64,000 nt of DNA from WHSW01 sp963769945 (GTDB lineage Bacteria; Actinomycetota; Thermoleophilia; Solirubrobacterales; 70-9). The notes under the pieces were generated by a model. It worked only from the letters and a program-made list of their open reading frames with translations. It did not search any database and was not told the origin of the DNA. Position numbers and translations under genes: made by a program. The stretch spans positions 99,528-163,527 of the forward strand of contig CAVYOA010000006.1 of the NCBI GenBank assembly GCA_963769945.1, read 5' to 3'. Below are positions 40,604 through 48,136 of the stretch, piece by piece; position 1 is the first letter of the stretch, and each line of letters opens with the position of its first letter.

Positions 40604-42655
40604 ATGGCGAAGGACACCGAGAAGCTGATCCGCCAGCTCTCGCTGATTTCGTTCTTGATGGCGAACCGCCGCCCGGTGTCGGCGCTCGAGATCAAGCGCG
40701 AGGTCGAGGGCTACTCCTCGATGAACGAGGATGCGTTTGCGCGCCGTTTCTACGCCGACCGCGCCGAGCTCGAGAGCCTCGGGATCTCGCTTCAAGTCGA
40801 AAAGCCCGCCGAGGGCTTCTTCGAAGCCGAGCTCTACGCCCTGCCTCCGGAGAACTACTACCTGCCGCCGATCGCCTTCTCGGACTCCGAGCTCGCCGCG
40901 TTGCGAACCGCGCTCGGCCTGCTCGACGGCGAGTTCGCCTACGCCGAGCCGCTGCGCCTGGCGTTGCAGCAGGTGTCTTGGGGTAGGCCAAGCCCGCTCG
41001 TTGCCGACGAGGAGGCGCCGATCGACGTCAAGCTCTCCTCCGCCGGCGGAGGCAAGGAGCTTTCACAGCGCCTGGCGAAGATCGAGACCGCGATCTCGCG
41101 CCGCAAGACGATCGAGTTCTCCTACTACTCGCTGCAACGCGACGAAACCTCCGATCGCAAGGTCAACCCCTACCACCTCGTCTTTCGCGAAGGCCAGTTC
41201 TATTTGATCGGGCACGCTCACGAGCGCGACGAGGTTCGCGTCTTTCGCCTCTCACGGATCCGCGGCAAGGTCTCTTATGCGACCAAGGCCGAGCATGACT
41301 TCTCCGCCCCTGAAAACTTCGACCGGCGAGATTACGCTCAGCGTGCCGACTGGCAGATGGGCGAGATCGAGGGCCGCGCCACGATCTTCTTGCGCGAGCG
41401 AATCACCTGGCTGGTGGAGCGCGATTTCGGCCGTCACGGCAGCTTCCGCAAGCCGGTCAAGGCTGATGGGATCAAAGGCAGCCGCGGCTCGATCTTCGAG
41501 ACCGATTACGCCTCGGCCCGGCAGCTGATCTCCTGGGTGCTCTCATGGCGAGACAACGCGCGCATGCTCGATCCGCCCGAACTCGCCAAGGACGCCGACG
41601 AGCGTCTCGAACTGCTGCGCGTTCGCCACCGCAGCGAGTTCGGCGTCGCCAAGACGGTGAGCCGGCCGGTTGCCGAAGGCAGCGGTCGGGCGCGCTCTAC
41701 TGCCAACGGGCGCGCCGAGTCCGTCATCCGCCCCGAGCGATTTGCCCGTCTCGTCACGCTCGCCGGTCTGCTCATCGGCGCCGCCCGTGAGGAGCGCGAG
41801 CTGCCGACCGCCCAGGTCCTCTCTGAGCTCAACATCTCGATCGAGGAGCTGCGTGAGGATCTCGACGTGCTCAACGTCGTCAACTTCGGTGGCGGCACCT
41901 ACGTCCTTTACGCCGAGATCGCTGGCGACCGGATCGAGATCGACCCCGATACCTACGGCGACAACTTCGCCCGTCCGGCGCGCCTGCTGCCGCTCGAGGC
42001 AAAGGCGCTGATCGCCGCGATCGACCTCTTCGGCGACCATCTGCCCCAGGCCGGCCTCTTGACGGCGCGCGAGAAGATCGTCGCCGCACTCGGCCATGAC
42101 CCCTCCCAAGAAGGCCTGGAGATCGCCCCCGGCCGCGACGACTCATCCGTGGTCCGCACGGTCAACGGGGCGATCCAGCACAACCAAGTGCTCGAGCTCG
42201 AGTACTACAAGGAGAACGAGGACTCGTTCGTCAAGCGCGAGGTCGAGCCCTACCAGCTGGTCAAGGGACCGGAGGGCTGGTATCTAGGTTGCTTCGACCT
42301 CGGGCGCAAGGACACCCGCCACTTCCGCCTCGACCGAATGAAGAAGGCCGTCGCTACAAAGCGCAAGTTCGAGCCTCGCGAGGGTGTCGAGGAGATGCTC
42401 GCCGAGCAGGAGTGGCTGGTCCACGGCGAGGTAACGTCGGCCGGCGTGGCACGCGTCTGGGTCTCACCGTTGCGCGCCCGCTGGTTGCGCGAGCAGCGCA
42501 CGGTGGTCGAGGAGCTCTCAGACGGCGCCGTCGTCGTCGAGGTTCCCTACGGATCCGATGATTGGCTCGTGCGAGAGGTGCTCAAGGGTGTCGGCGACCT
42601 CGTCGTGCTTGAGCCCACCGAGGCGCGCGAAGCGGTCGCCAAGGCTGTCGCCTGA
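40604..42655 (+). CDS. pafBC: PafB-PafC fused WYL-domain transcriptional activator
   Basis: The 683-residue protein contains two full HTH-WYL-WCX units. Unit 1 has TEKLIRQLSLISFLMANRRP (winged helix) and the WYL-like HLVFREGQFYLIGHAHERDE; unit 2 begins at ERFARLVTLAGLLIGAAREE and has YQLVKGPEGWYLGCFDLGRK. In other actinobacteria PafB and PafC are separate neighbours that heterodimerise and activate a LexA-independent DNA damage response; natural fusions are known. No proteasome-accessory genes (pafA, prc) lie in this window. Confidence 0.9.
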   Translation: MAKDTEKLIRQLSLISFLMANRRPVSALEIKREVEGYSSMNEDAFARRFYADRAELESLGISLQVEKPAEGFFEAELYALPPENYYLPPIAFSDSELAALRTALGLLDGEFAYAEPLRLALQQVSWGRPSPLVADEEAPIDVKLSSAGGGKELSQRLAKIETAISRRKTIEFSYYSLQRDETSDRKVNPYHLVFREGQFYLIGHAHERDEVRVFRLSRIRGKVSYATKAEHDFSAPENFDRRDYAQRADWQMGEIEGRATIFLRERITWLVERDFGRHGSFRKPVKADGIKGSRGSIFETDYASARQLISWVLSWRDNARMLDPPELAKDADERLELLRVRHRSEFGVAKTVSRPVAEGSGRARSTANGRAESVIRPERFARLVTLAGLLIGAAREERELPTAQVLSELNISIEELREDLDVLNVVNFGGGTYVLYAEIAGDRIEIDPDTYGDNFARPARLLPLEAKALIAAIDLFGDHLPQAGLLTAREKIVAALGHDPSQEGLEIAPGRDDSSVVRTVNGAIQHNQVLELEYYKENEDSFVKREVEPYQLVKGPEGWYLGCFDLGRKDTRHFRLDRMKKAVATKRKFEPREGVEEMLAEQEWLVHGEVTSAGVARVWVSPLRARWLREQRTVVEELSDGAVVVEVPYGSDDWLVREVLKGVGDLVVLEPTEAREAVAKAVA

Positions 42656-42701
42656 GCGCCGGGCGCTCCCAAGCGCGGCGGTGCTTGTGGCCGTGAGCGC
42701 T

Positions 42702-43499
42702 ATGTTCACTCGCTTAGTCGCGCCGAACCCGGGGCCGATGACGCTAGGCGGCACCAACACATACGTCGTCGGGCGCGATCCCGCGTATGTGATTGACCCC
42801 GGGCCGGCCGACGCGGCGCATCTCGACGCGATCCGCGCCGAAGCCGCCGCTCGCGGCGGCATCGGCGGCGTCTTGCTCACCCATGGGCACTCCGACCACA
42901 CCGAGGGGGTCGAGATGCTCGGCGAGCCCGTCTTGTGGGGTGAGGTGGGCAAGAGCAACGAAGCCGCGGCGCTGATTGCGGTGGCGAGTGGCGGCGAGGA
43001 AGCGCTCGACGGTCTCGCCGGGGAGGCCGACAAGCCGCTGGAGGATTCTCAGGTGGCGGGCTTCCTGGCCGTGCCGACTCCCGGGCATGCCGCCGATCAC
43101 GTTGCCTTTGTCCGCGAGCGAGTCTGCTTCTGCGGTGACCTGATCCTCGGTGAGGGCTCGACGATCGTGCCCCCGGCTGCCGGCGGCGGCTCGCTCGCCG
43201 ACTACATGGCCTCGCTTCGCCGCCTCGCCGAGCTCGATGTCGACCTCCTCGCCCCCGGCCACGGGCCTTTGATCAACAACCCCGCGGCGAGGATCGCCGA
43301 GTACATCGATCACCGCGAGTCGCGCGAACGGCGACTGGTCGAAGCGCTCGATGGCGGCGAGCGCTCGCGCCAGGCGCTCTTGGCCACCGTTTGGGACGAC
43401 GTGCCCGAGCAGCTGCGCCCGGCCGCGGCGGTCGCGATGCAGGCCCATCTCGAGAAGCTCGAGGCCGAGGGACGCTCTGCCCTCGAGCTCGACGCCTGA
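42702..43499 (+). CDS. Metallo-beta-lactamase-fold hydrolase (LACTB2-like)
   Basis: From ATG 42702 the 265-residue protein shows GPMTLGGTNTYVVG, the zinc motif LLTHGHSDHTEGVEML, TPGHAADHVAF, CFCGDLILGEGSTIV and LLAPGHGPLINN, then a C-terminal winged-helix-like segment (VWDDVPEQLRPAAAVAMQAH). This is the LACTB2/hydroxyacylglutathione hydrolase-like branch; members include RNA endonucleases. Substrate unknown. Confidence 0.88.
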   Translation: MFTRLVAPNPGPMTLGGTNTYVVGRDPAYVIDPGPADAAHLDAIRAEAAARGGIGGVLLTHGHSDHTEGVEMLGEPVLWGEVGKSNEAAALIAVASGGEEALDGLAGEADKPLEDSQVAGFLAVPTPGHAADHVAFVRERVCFCGDLILGEGSTIVPPAAGGGSLADYMASLRRLAELDVDLLAPGHGPLINNPAARIAEYIDHRESRERRLVEALDGGERSRQALLATVWDDVPEQLRPAAAVAMQAHLEKLEAEGRSALELDA

Positions 43500-43603
43500 T
43501 CGGCCCAACGTTGCGGTTCTTCGCAGCAATCGAATCCGGGCTCTATCGCTTCCCCGCGGTCGACCCGGCCACGCTTCGAGGACAAGCTCGAGCGTGAGAC
43601 ACG

Positions 43604-44104
43604 ATGAGCCGCCGCGGCGAGATCGTCCTCAGCCCGGCCGAGCAGCTCGAGTTGCTCGAGTCGCAGCGGGTGGTGATCGTCTGCTCACACGGCCCGCGCG
43701 GCTGGCCGCATTCGATGCCGATGTGGTTCACGCTGCGCGAGCCAGCGGCCGAGCCGCTGGCCGATGGTCCGCCGAAGGAGATCTGGATCTGGACCTACGC
43801 CAAGTCGCAGAAGGTGCGAAATCTCGAACGCGACCCGCGCGCGACGCTGCTGGTCGAGACCGGCGAGGAGTACCTCGAGCTTCGCGGCGTTCAGCTCGAA
43901 TGCGAGGCGGAGCTGATCCGCGACCGCGATCGCGTCGCCGAGTTCGGCAAAGAGCTGACCGTGAAGTACTCCGACGGCATCGACTCGATCGAGGGCGATG
44001 CCGCTGCCGCGCTCGAGGCGCAGGCAGCGAAGCGCGTTGCGATCCGCTTTCAGCCGCTGCGCGCGGCGAGTTGGGATCACCGAAAGCTTGGCGGCACCTA
44101 CTGA
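43604..44104 (+). CDS. Pyridoxamine 5'-phosphate oxidase-like flavin/F420-binding protein
   Basis: The 166-residue split-barrel protein has VIVCSHGPRGWPHSMPMWFT, IWIWTYAKSQKVRNLERDPR and ATLLVETGEEYLELRGVQLE, the typical cofactor-binding strands of the PNPOx/F420 family. It may act as a small reductase; substrate unknown. It begins about 100 bases after the MBL gene. Confidence 0.82.
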   Translation: MSRRGEIVLSPAEQLELLESQRVVIVCSHGPRGWPHSMPMWFTLREPAAEPLADGPPKEIWIWTYAKSQKVRNLERDPRATLLVETGEEYLELRGVQLECEAELIRDRDRVAEFGKELTVKYSDGIDSIEGDAAAALEAQAAKRVAIRFQPLRAASWDHRKLGGTY

Positions 44105-44189
44105 GCCAATCGACGCCCAGGGACGTTGCACCACGTTTCTGGACGGGCCACCAGAGCGCTCCCGGCTGCGGCCTTGATCACCGGACGGC

Positions 44190-44195
44190 TAGCCT
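44190..44195 (+). promoter_or_regulatory. -10 element TAGCCT for the rml operon
   Basis: TAGCCT ends nine bases before ATG 44205, the first gene of rmlA-D-B-C. No clear -35 is seen. Confidence 0.45.
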
Positions 44196-44204
44196 CTGCG
44201 CCCG

Positions 44205-45281
44205 ATGGAGGCGCTCAAGGGACTGATCCTGTCGGGCGGCGCGGGCACGCGCCTGCGCCCGATCACACACACGTCGGCCAAGCAGTTGGTACCTGTGGCC
44301 AACAAGCCCGTGCTCTTCTATGGGATCGAGGCCCTGGTCGATGCGGGGATCGATCAGATCGGAATCATCATCGCGCCCGAGACCGGCGATGAGATCCGCG
44401 AGGCGGCGGGCGACGGCTCGCGCTTTGGCGCTGCGATCACCTACATCTCCCAGGATCGCCCGGCGGGCCTGGCTCACGCCGTGCTCACGGCGCAGGACTT
44501 CATTGGCTCGTCGCCCTTTGTCATGTATCTCGGTGACAACCTGCTGCGCGACGGCATCACTGAGCTCGTCGGAGCCTTTCGAGCCAACGAGCCCGACGCG
44601 CTGATCCTGCTGACCGAGGTGCCCGACCCTTGGCACTATGGCGTCGCCGAGCTCAACGGTGACACGGTCGTGCGCTTGGTCGAAAAGCCCAAGGATCCGC
44701 CGTCGAACATGGCGCTCGTCGGTGTCTACATGTTCACCTCGAAGATCTTCGAAGCAGCGAACTCGATCGAGCCTTCCTGGCGCAACGAGCTCGAGATCAC
44801 TGACGCTTTGCAGCAGCTGATCGACAACGGCTCTCGCGTCGAAAGCCACACGGTCGGCGGCTGGTGGAAGGACACCGGTCAGCTTGCCGACATGCTCGAG
44901 GCAAACCGCCTCGTGCTGGAGGAGATCGAACCCTCGATGGAGGGGGAGGTCGACGCGGCGAGCCGGGTTGAAGGCCGTGTTTCGATCGAGGCGGGCGCCG
45001 TGCTCGAGCGCTCGGTCGTACGCGGTCCGGCGGCGATCGGCGCCGGCGCTCGCATCGTCGACTCCTATGTCGGCCCCTACACCTCGATCGGCCGCGACGT
45101 TGAGATCGTTGGCTCCGAGGTCGAGCACTCGATCCTGCTCAGCGGCGTGCAGGTGCGAAATCTTGACGCGCGCATCGAGGCGAGCCTGCTGGGGCGCGAG
45201 GTCAAGCTCGTGCGCAGCGAGGAGATGCCGAAGACGCTGCGGATGATCGTCGGTGACAAGTCGGAGATCTCGATTCCATGA
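44205..45281 (+). CDS. rmlA: Glucose-1-phosphate thymidylyltransferase, long form
   Basis: The 358-residue protein has GLILSGGAGTRLRPITHTSA, KQLVPVANKPVLFYGIE, YLGDNLLRDGITELV and WWKDTGQLADMLEANRLVL. It makes dTDP-glucose, step 1 of dTDP-L-rhamnose synthesis. Unlike the short E. coli enzyme (about 290 residues), a C-terminal left-handed beta-helix follows (VVRGPAAIGAGARIVDSYVG, EHSILLSGVQV). The stop overlaps rmlD (ATGA). Confidence 0.93.
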   Translation: MEALKGLILSGGAGTRLRPITHTSAKQLVPVANKPVLFYGIEALVDAGIDQIGIIIAPETGDEIREAAGDGSRFGAAITYISQDRPAGLAHAVLTAQDFIGSSPFVMYLGDNLLRDGITELVGAFRANEPDALILLTEVPDPWHYGVAELNGDTVVRLVEKPKDPPSNMALVGVYMFTSKIFEAANSIEPSWRNELEITDALQQLIDNGSRVESHTVGGWWKDTGQLADMLEANRLVLEEIEPSMEGEVDAASRVEGRVSIEAGAVLERSVVRGPAAIGAGARIVDSYVGPYTSIGRDVEIVGSEVEHSILLSGVQVRNLDARIEASLLGREVKLVRSEEMPKTLRMIVGDKSEISIP

Positions 45282-46126
45282 TTGCGCTGGTCGCAGGGGC
45301 TGGGGGCATGCTTGGAGGCGACGTCGTCGTTGCGCTCGCGCGGCGCGGCCACGATGTTGTCGGCTTAACGCGAGCGGAGTTCGACATCACCGACTCCGCT
45401 TTGGTGGAGGAGGTGGTCGCCGAGGTCAAGCCGGAGATCGTCATCAACTGCGCTGCCTGGACCGACGTCGACCGCGCCGAGGAGCATGAGCGCGAGGCGA
45501 TGCGAGTCAATGACGTCGCCGCGGGCATCGTCTCGGCGACCGCTGCCTCCCACGGTTCCAAGGTGCTCTACGTCTCCAGCGACTACGTCTTCGCCGGCGA
45601 CAAGCGCTCGCCGTATCTCGAGTCCGACCTGCCGGCGGCGATCTCGGCCTACGGTCGCTCCAAACAGGCTGGCGAGACCTCTGTCTCGATCGCGAACCCG
45701 CGCCACTTCATCGTTCGCTCGTCGTGGCTCTTCGGCCTCAACGGCACCAACTTCGTCGAGACGATGCTGCGCCTGGCCGGCGAGCAGTCGGAGGTGATCG
45801 TCGTCTCTGACCAGGTCGGCACGCCGACGTATACGCCCCACCTGGCCGAGGCACTCGCGATGATCGCCGAGACGGACGAGTTCGGCACCCACCACGTCAC
45901 GGCCTCGGGGCGCTGTTCGTGGTTCGAGTTCGCGCAGGAGATCTTCGATCAGGTCGGCTCGGAGTGCCACGTGATGGCAGGCACGACCGAGATGCTGGGA
46001 CGGCCGGCCCCGCGGCCGCCGTTCTCGGTCCTTGCCAGCGAGCGCGCCGATCCGATCGAGTTGCCCGATTGGCGCCAGGGGCTGACCGAGTATCTGGCCA
46101 ATCGCGAGGCGGCGGTGGCACCTTGA
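45278..46126 (+). CDS. rmlD: dTDP-4-dehydrorhamnose reductase
   Basis: The 282-residue SDR-type protein begins MIALVAGAGGMLGGDVVVAL and contains INCAAWTDVDRAEEHEREAM, YVSSDYVFAGDKRSPYLE, the catalytic YGRSK (ISAYGRSKQAGE) and VRSSWLFGLNGTNFV. It performs the last step, to dTDP-L-rhamnose. It is coupled to rmlA by ATGA and to rmlB by TTGA. Confidence 0.93.
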   Translation: MIALVAGAGGMLGGDVVVALARRGHDVVGLTRAEFDITDSALVEEVVAEVKPEIVINCAAWTDVDRAEEHEREAMRVNDVAAGIVSATAASHGSKVLYVSSDYVFAGDKRSPYLESDLPAAISAYGRSKQAGETSVSIANPRHFIVRSSWLFGLNGTNFVETMLRLAGEQSEVIVVSDQVGTPTYTPHLAEALAMIAETDEFGTHHVTASGRCSWFEFAQEIFDQVGSECHVMAGTTEMLGRPAPRPPFSVLASERADPIELPDWRQGLTEYLANREAAVAP

Positions 46127-47121
46127 GGGTCCTTGTCACGGGAGGCGCCGGCTTCATTGGCTCCGGCTATGTCCGCCACCGCCTCGACAACCACCCGGAT
46201 TCAGCGGTGCGTGTGCTCGACAAGCTCACCTACGCGGGGCGCCGCGAGAACCTCGAGGGGCTCGATACCGAGCGCTGCGAGCTCGTCGTCGCCGACATCG
46301 CCGACCGCGAGGCAGTGCGCCGAGCGCTCGACGGCTGCGACGCAATCGTCAACTTTGCCGCCGAGACCCACGTCGACCGCTCGATCGAGGATCCCGGCGA
46401 GTTCATCCAGACCGACGTCCACGGCACCTTTGTCCTCCTGGAGGCCGCCCGCGACGCGGGCGTAAGGTTGCTGCAGATCTCCACCGACGAGGTCTATGGC
46501 TCGATCGAGGACGGCTCGTTCACCGAGAGCTCCCCGCTCGACCCGTCCTCGCCCTATTCCGCCTCGAAGGCCGGTGGCGACCTGCTCGTGGGCGCCTTTC
46601 GCAACACCTACGACGCGAATGCGCTCATCGTTCGCGCCTCGAACAACTACGGGCCGCGCCAGTACCCCGAGAAGCTGATCCCGCTGTGCATCCTCAACGC
46701 CCTGGCGGGGGATCCGCTGCCCGTCTACGGCGACGGCATGCAGGTAAGAAACTGGCTCTGGGCCCTGGACTTCGCCAGCGCGATCGACGTCGTGCTCGAG
46801 CTCGGCGAGGCAGGTGAGGTCTACAACGTCGGCGGGCCCGACGAGCTCGCCAACATCGACGTCGTCAAGCGCATCCTCGAGCTCACCGGGCGCGACGAGT
46901 CCCTGATCGAGTACGTCACCGATCGCCTCGGCCACGACCGCCGCTACTCGCTGTCGTCGGATAAGACCGAGGGGCTGGGCTGGAAAGCCGCGGTCGGGTT
47001 CGACGAGGGGATCGAGCGCACGGTCGAGTGGTATCGCCAAAACGAGGCCTGGTGGAAGCCGATCCGCTCCGGTGAGTACCGCGACTACTACGCAAAGCAG
47101 TACGGGTCGACGCTTGGCTGA
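46123..47121 (+). CDS. rmlB: dTDP-glucose 4,6-dehydratase
   Basis: TTG 46123 overlaps the rmlD stop and directly starts the Rossmann motif RVLVTGGAGFIGSGYVRHRL. Further motifs are NFAAETHVDRSIEDP, LLQISTDEVYGSIEDGSF, the YSASK site (PSSPYSASKAGGDLLV) and SNNYGPRQYPEKLIPL. The 332-residue length is normal. It makes dTDP-4-keto-6-deoxyglucose. Confidence 0.94.
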   Translation: MRVLVTGGAGFIGSGYVRHRLDNHPDSAVRVLDKLTYAGRRENLEGLDTERCELVVADIADREAVRRALDGCDAIVNFAAETHVDRSIEDPGEFIQTDVHGTFVLLEAARDAGVRLLQISTDEVYGSIEDGSFTESSPLDPSSPYSASKAGGDLLVGAFRNTYDANALIVRASNNYGPRQYPEKLIPLCILNALAGDPLPVYGDGMQVRNWLWALDFASAIDVVLELGEAGEVYNVGGPDELANIDVVKRILELTGRDESLIEYVTDRLGHDRRYSLSSDKTEGLGWKAAVGFDEGIERTVEWYRQNEAWWKPIRSGEYRDYYAKQYGSTLG

Positions 47122-47668
47122 GCGCCTCGAGACGCAGATCGACGGCCTCGCCCTGATCGAGCCCGGCGTCAACGGTGATCAGCGTGGCTTCCTGGTCGAG
47201 TCGTTCAGCGCTGCGAGCTGGCGCGAGCTCGGCGTCGACGTCGAATTCGTTCAAGACAACCACTCGCGCTCGCGCCGGGGCGTTCTCCGCGGCCTGCATT
47301 TCCAGACGACTCCCGGTCAGGCGAAGCTGGTGCGCTGCGCGCGGGGGCGAATCTTCGACGTCGCAGTCGACCTTCGCCGCGGCTCGCCTACCTACGGCGA
47401 GTGGGAGGGCTATGAGCTCGACGACGAGCGCCACCTTCAGTTCTTCGTCCCCGTCGGCTTTGCGCATGGGTTCTGCGTGCTCTCAGACGTCGCCGACGTC
47501 AACTACAAGCTCTCCAGCTACTACGAGGCGAAGACCGAGCGCGGCTTTGCCTGGAACGACCCCGAGGTTGGCGTCGAGTGGCCGCTCGACGATCCCCAGA
47601 CCTCCGAGCGCGACCGCAGCGCGCCCAGGCTCGCCGAGATCGCAGACGAGCTGCCGTTCAGCGTCTAG
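47114..47668 (+). CDS. rmlC: dTDP-4-dehydrorhamnose 3,5-epimerase
   Basis: TTG 47114 overlaps the rmlB stop by eight bases; the 184-residue cupin has DQRGFLVESFSAASWRELGV, FVQDNHSRSRRGVLRGLHFQ (catalytic His), FFVPVGFAHGFCVLSDVADV and YKLSSYY. It completes a full dTDP-L-rhamnose pathway in one operon. A GTG at 47072 is an alternative start but adds residues that lie inside rmlB. Confidence 0.93.
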   Translation: MAERLETQIDGLALIEPGVNGDQRGFLVESFSAASWRELGVDVEFVQDNHSRSRRGVLRGLHFQTTPGQAKLVRCARGRIFDVAVDLRRGSPTYGEWEGYELDDERHLQFFVPVGFAHGFCVLSDVADVNYKLSSYYEAKTERGFAWNDPEVGVEWPLDDPQTSERDRSAPRLAEIADELPFSV

Positions 47669-48069
47669 CCGGCTTCAAGCCGAAGTCCGCTCGAACGCTC
47701 TGCGTCCTCGCGCGTTCGCCAGCTCTCCACTCGAGTGACCTTCTCCCCCTCGAACAGGTAGACGTTGTAGGTCTCGACCTCGAGATCGATCCCGCTGGCA
47801 GCGCCACGGTTTCGGACCAGCAAGTGAGCCAGAACGCCACCGTCGCCTTCGGTGATCTCGCGTACCTCCAGCTTTTGCTCGGAGAAGACATCCGGCTCGA
47901 GAAAGTCGCGCAGTGCAGCCTTGCCATGCAGCAACCCGTGCTCGGGGACGCCGTCGACACGCTTCATCTCGACGTCGTCGCGACAGAAGCCGACAACGAC
48001 ATCGAGATCGCCCCGGTTCAATGCTTCGATCGACGCCCGGACCATCGCTGCTCGCGGTCCCTCGCTCAT
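47665..48069 (-). CDS. SnoaL-like (NTF2-fold) protein
   Basis: The 134-residue protein has RAAMVRASIEALNRGDLDVV, FCRDDVEMKRVDGVPEHGLL and LEVETYNVYLFEGEKVTRVE, typical of SnoaL-like small-molecule or orphan proteins. TAGATT (48077-48082, - strand) lies seven bases before the ATG, a leaderless arrangement. It is divergent from the Lhr helicase and convergent with rmlC. No substrate can be assigned. Confidence 0.85.
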   Translation of the reverse strand: MSEGPRAAMVRASIEALNRGDLDVVVGFCRDDVEMKRVDGVPEHGLLHGKAALRDFLEPDVFSEQKLEVREITEGDGGVLAHLLVRNRGAASGIDLEVETYNVYLFEGEKVTRVESWRTREDAERSSGLRLEAG

Positions 48070-48117
48070 GCCGAGAAATCTAAATCACCGGCCCAGGAGC
48101 CGAGCCGCATGGGTCCG

Positions 48118-48123
48118 TAGACT
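48118..48123 (+). promoter_or_regulatory. -10 element TAGACT upstream of lhr
   Basis: TAGACT ends seven bases before TTG 48131, which is in frame with ATG 48137; a leaderless TTG start is possible. Confidence 0.4.
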
Positions 48124-48136
48124 CGATCGGTTGAGC

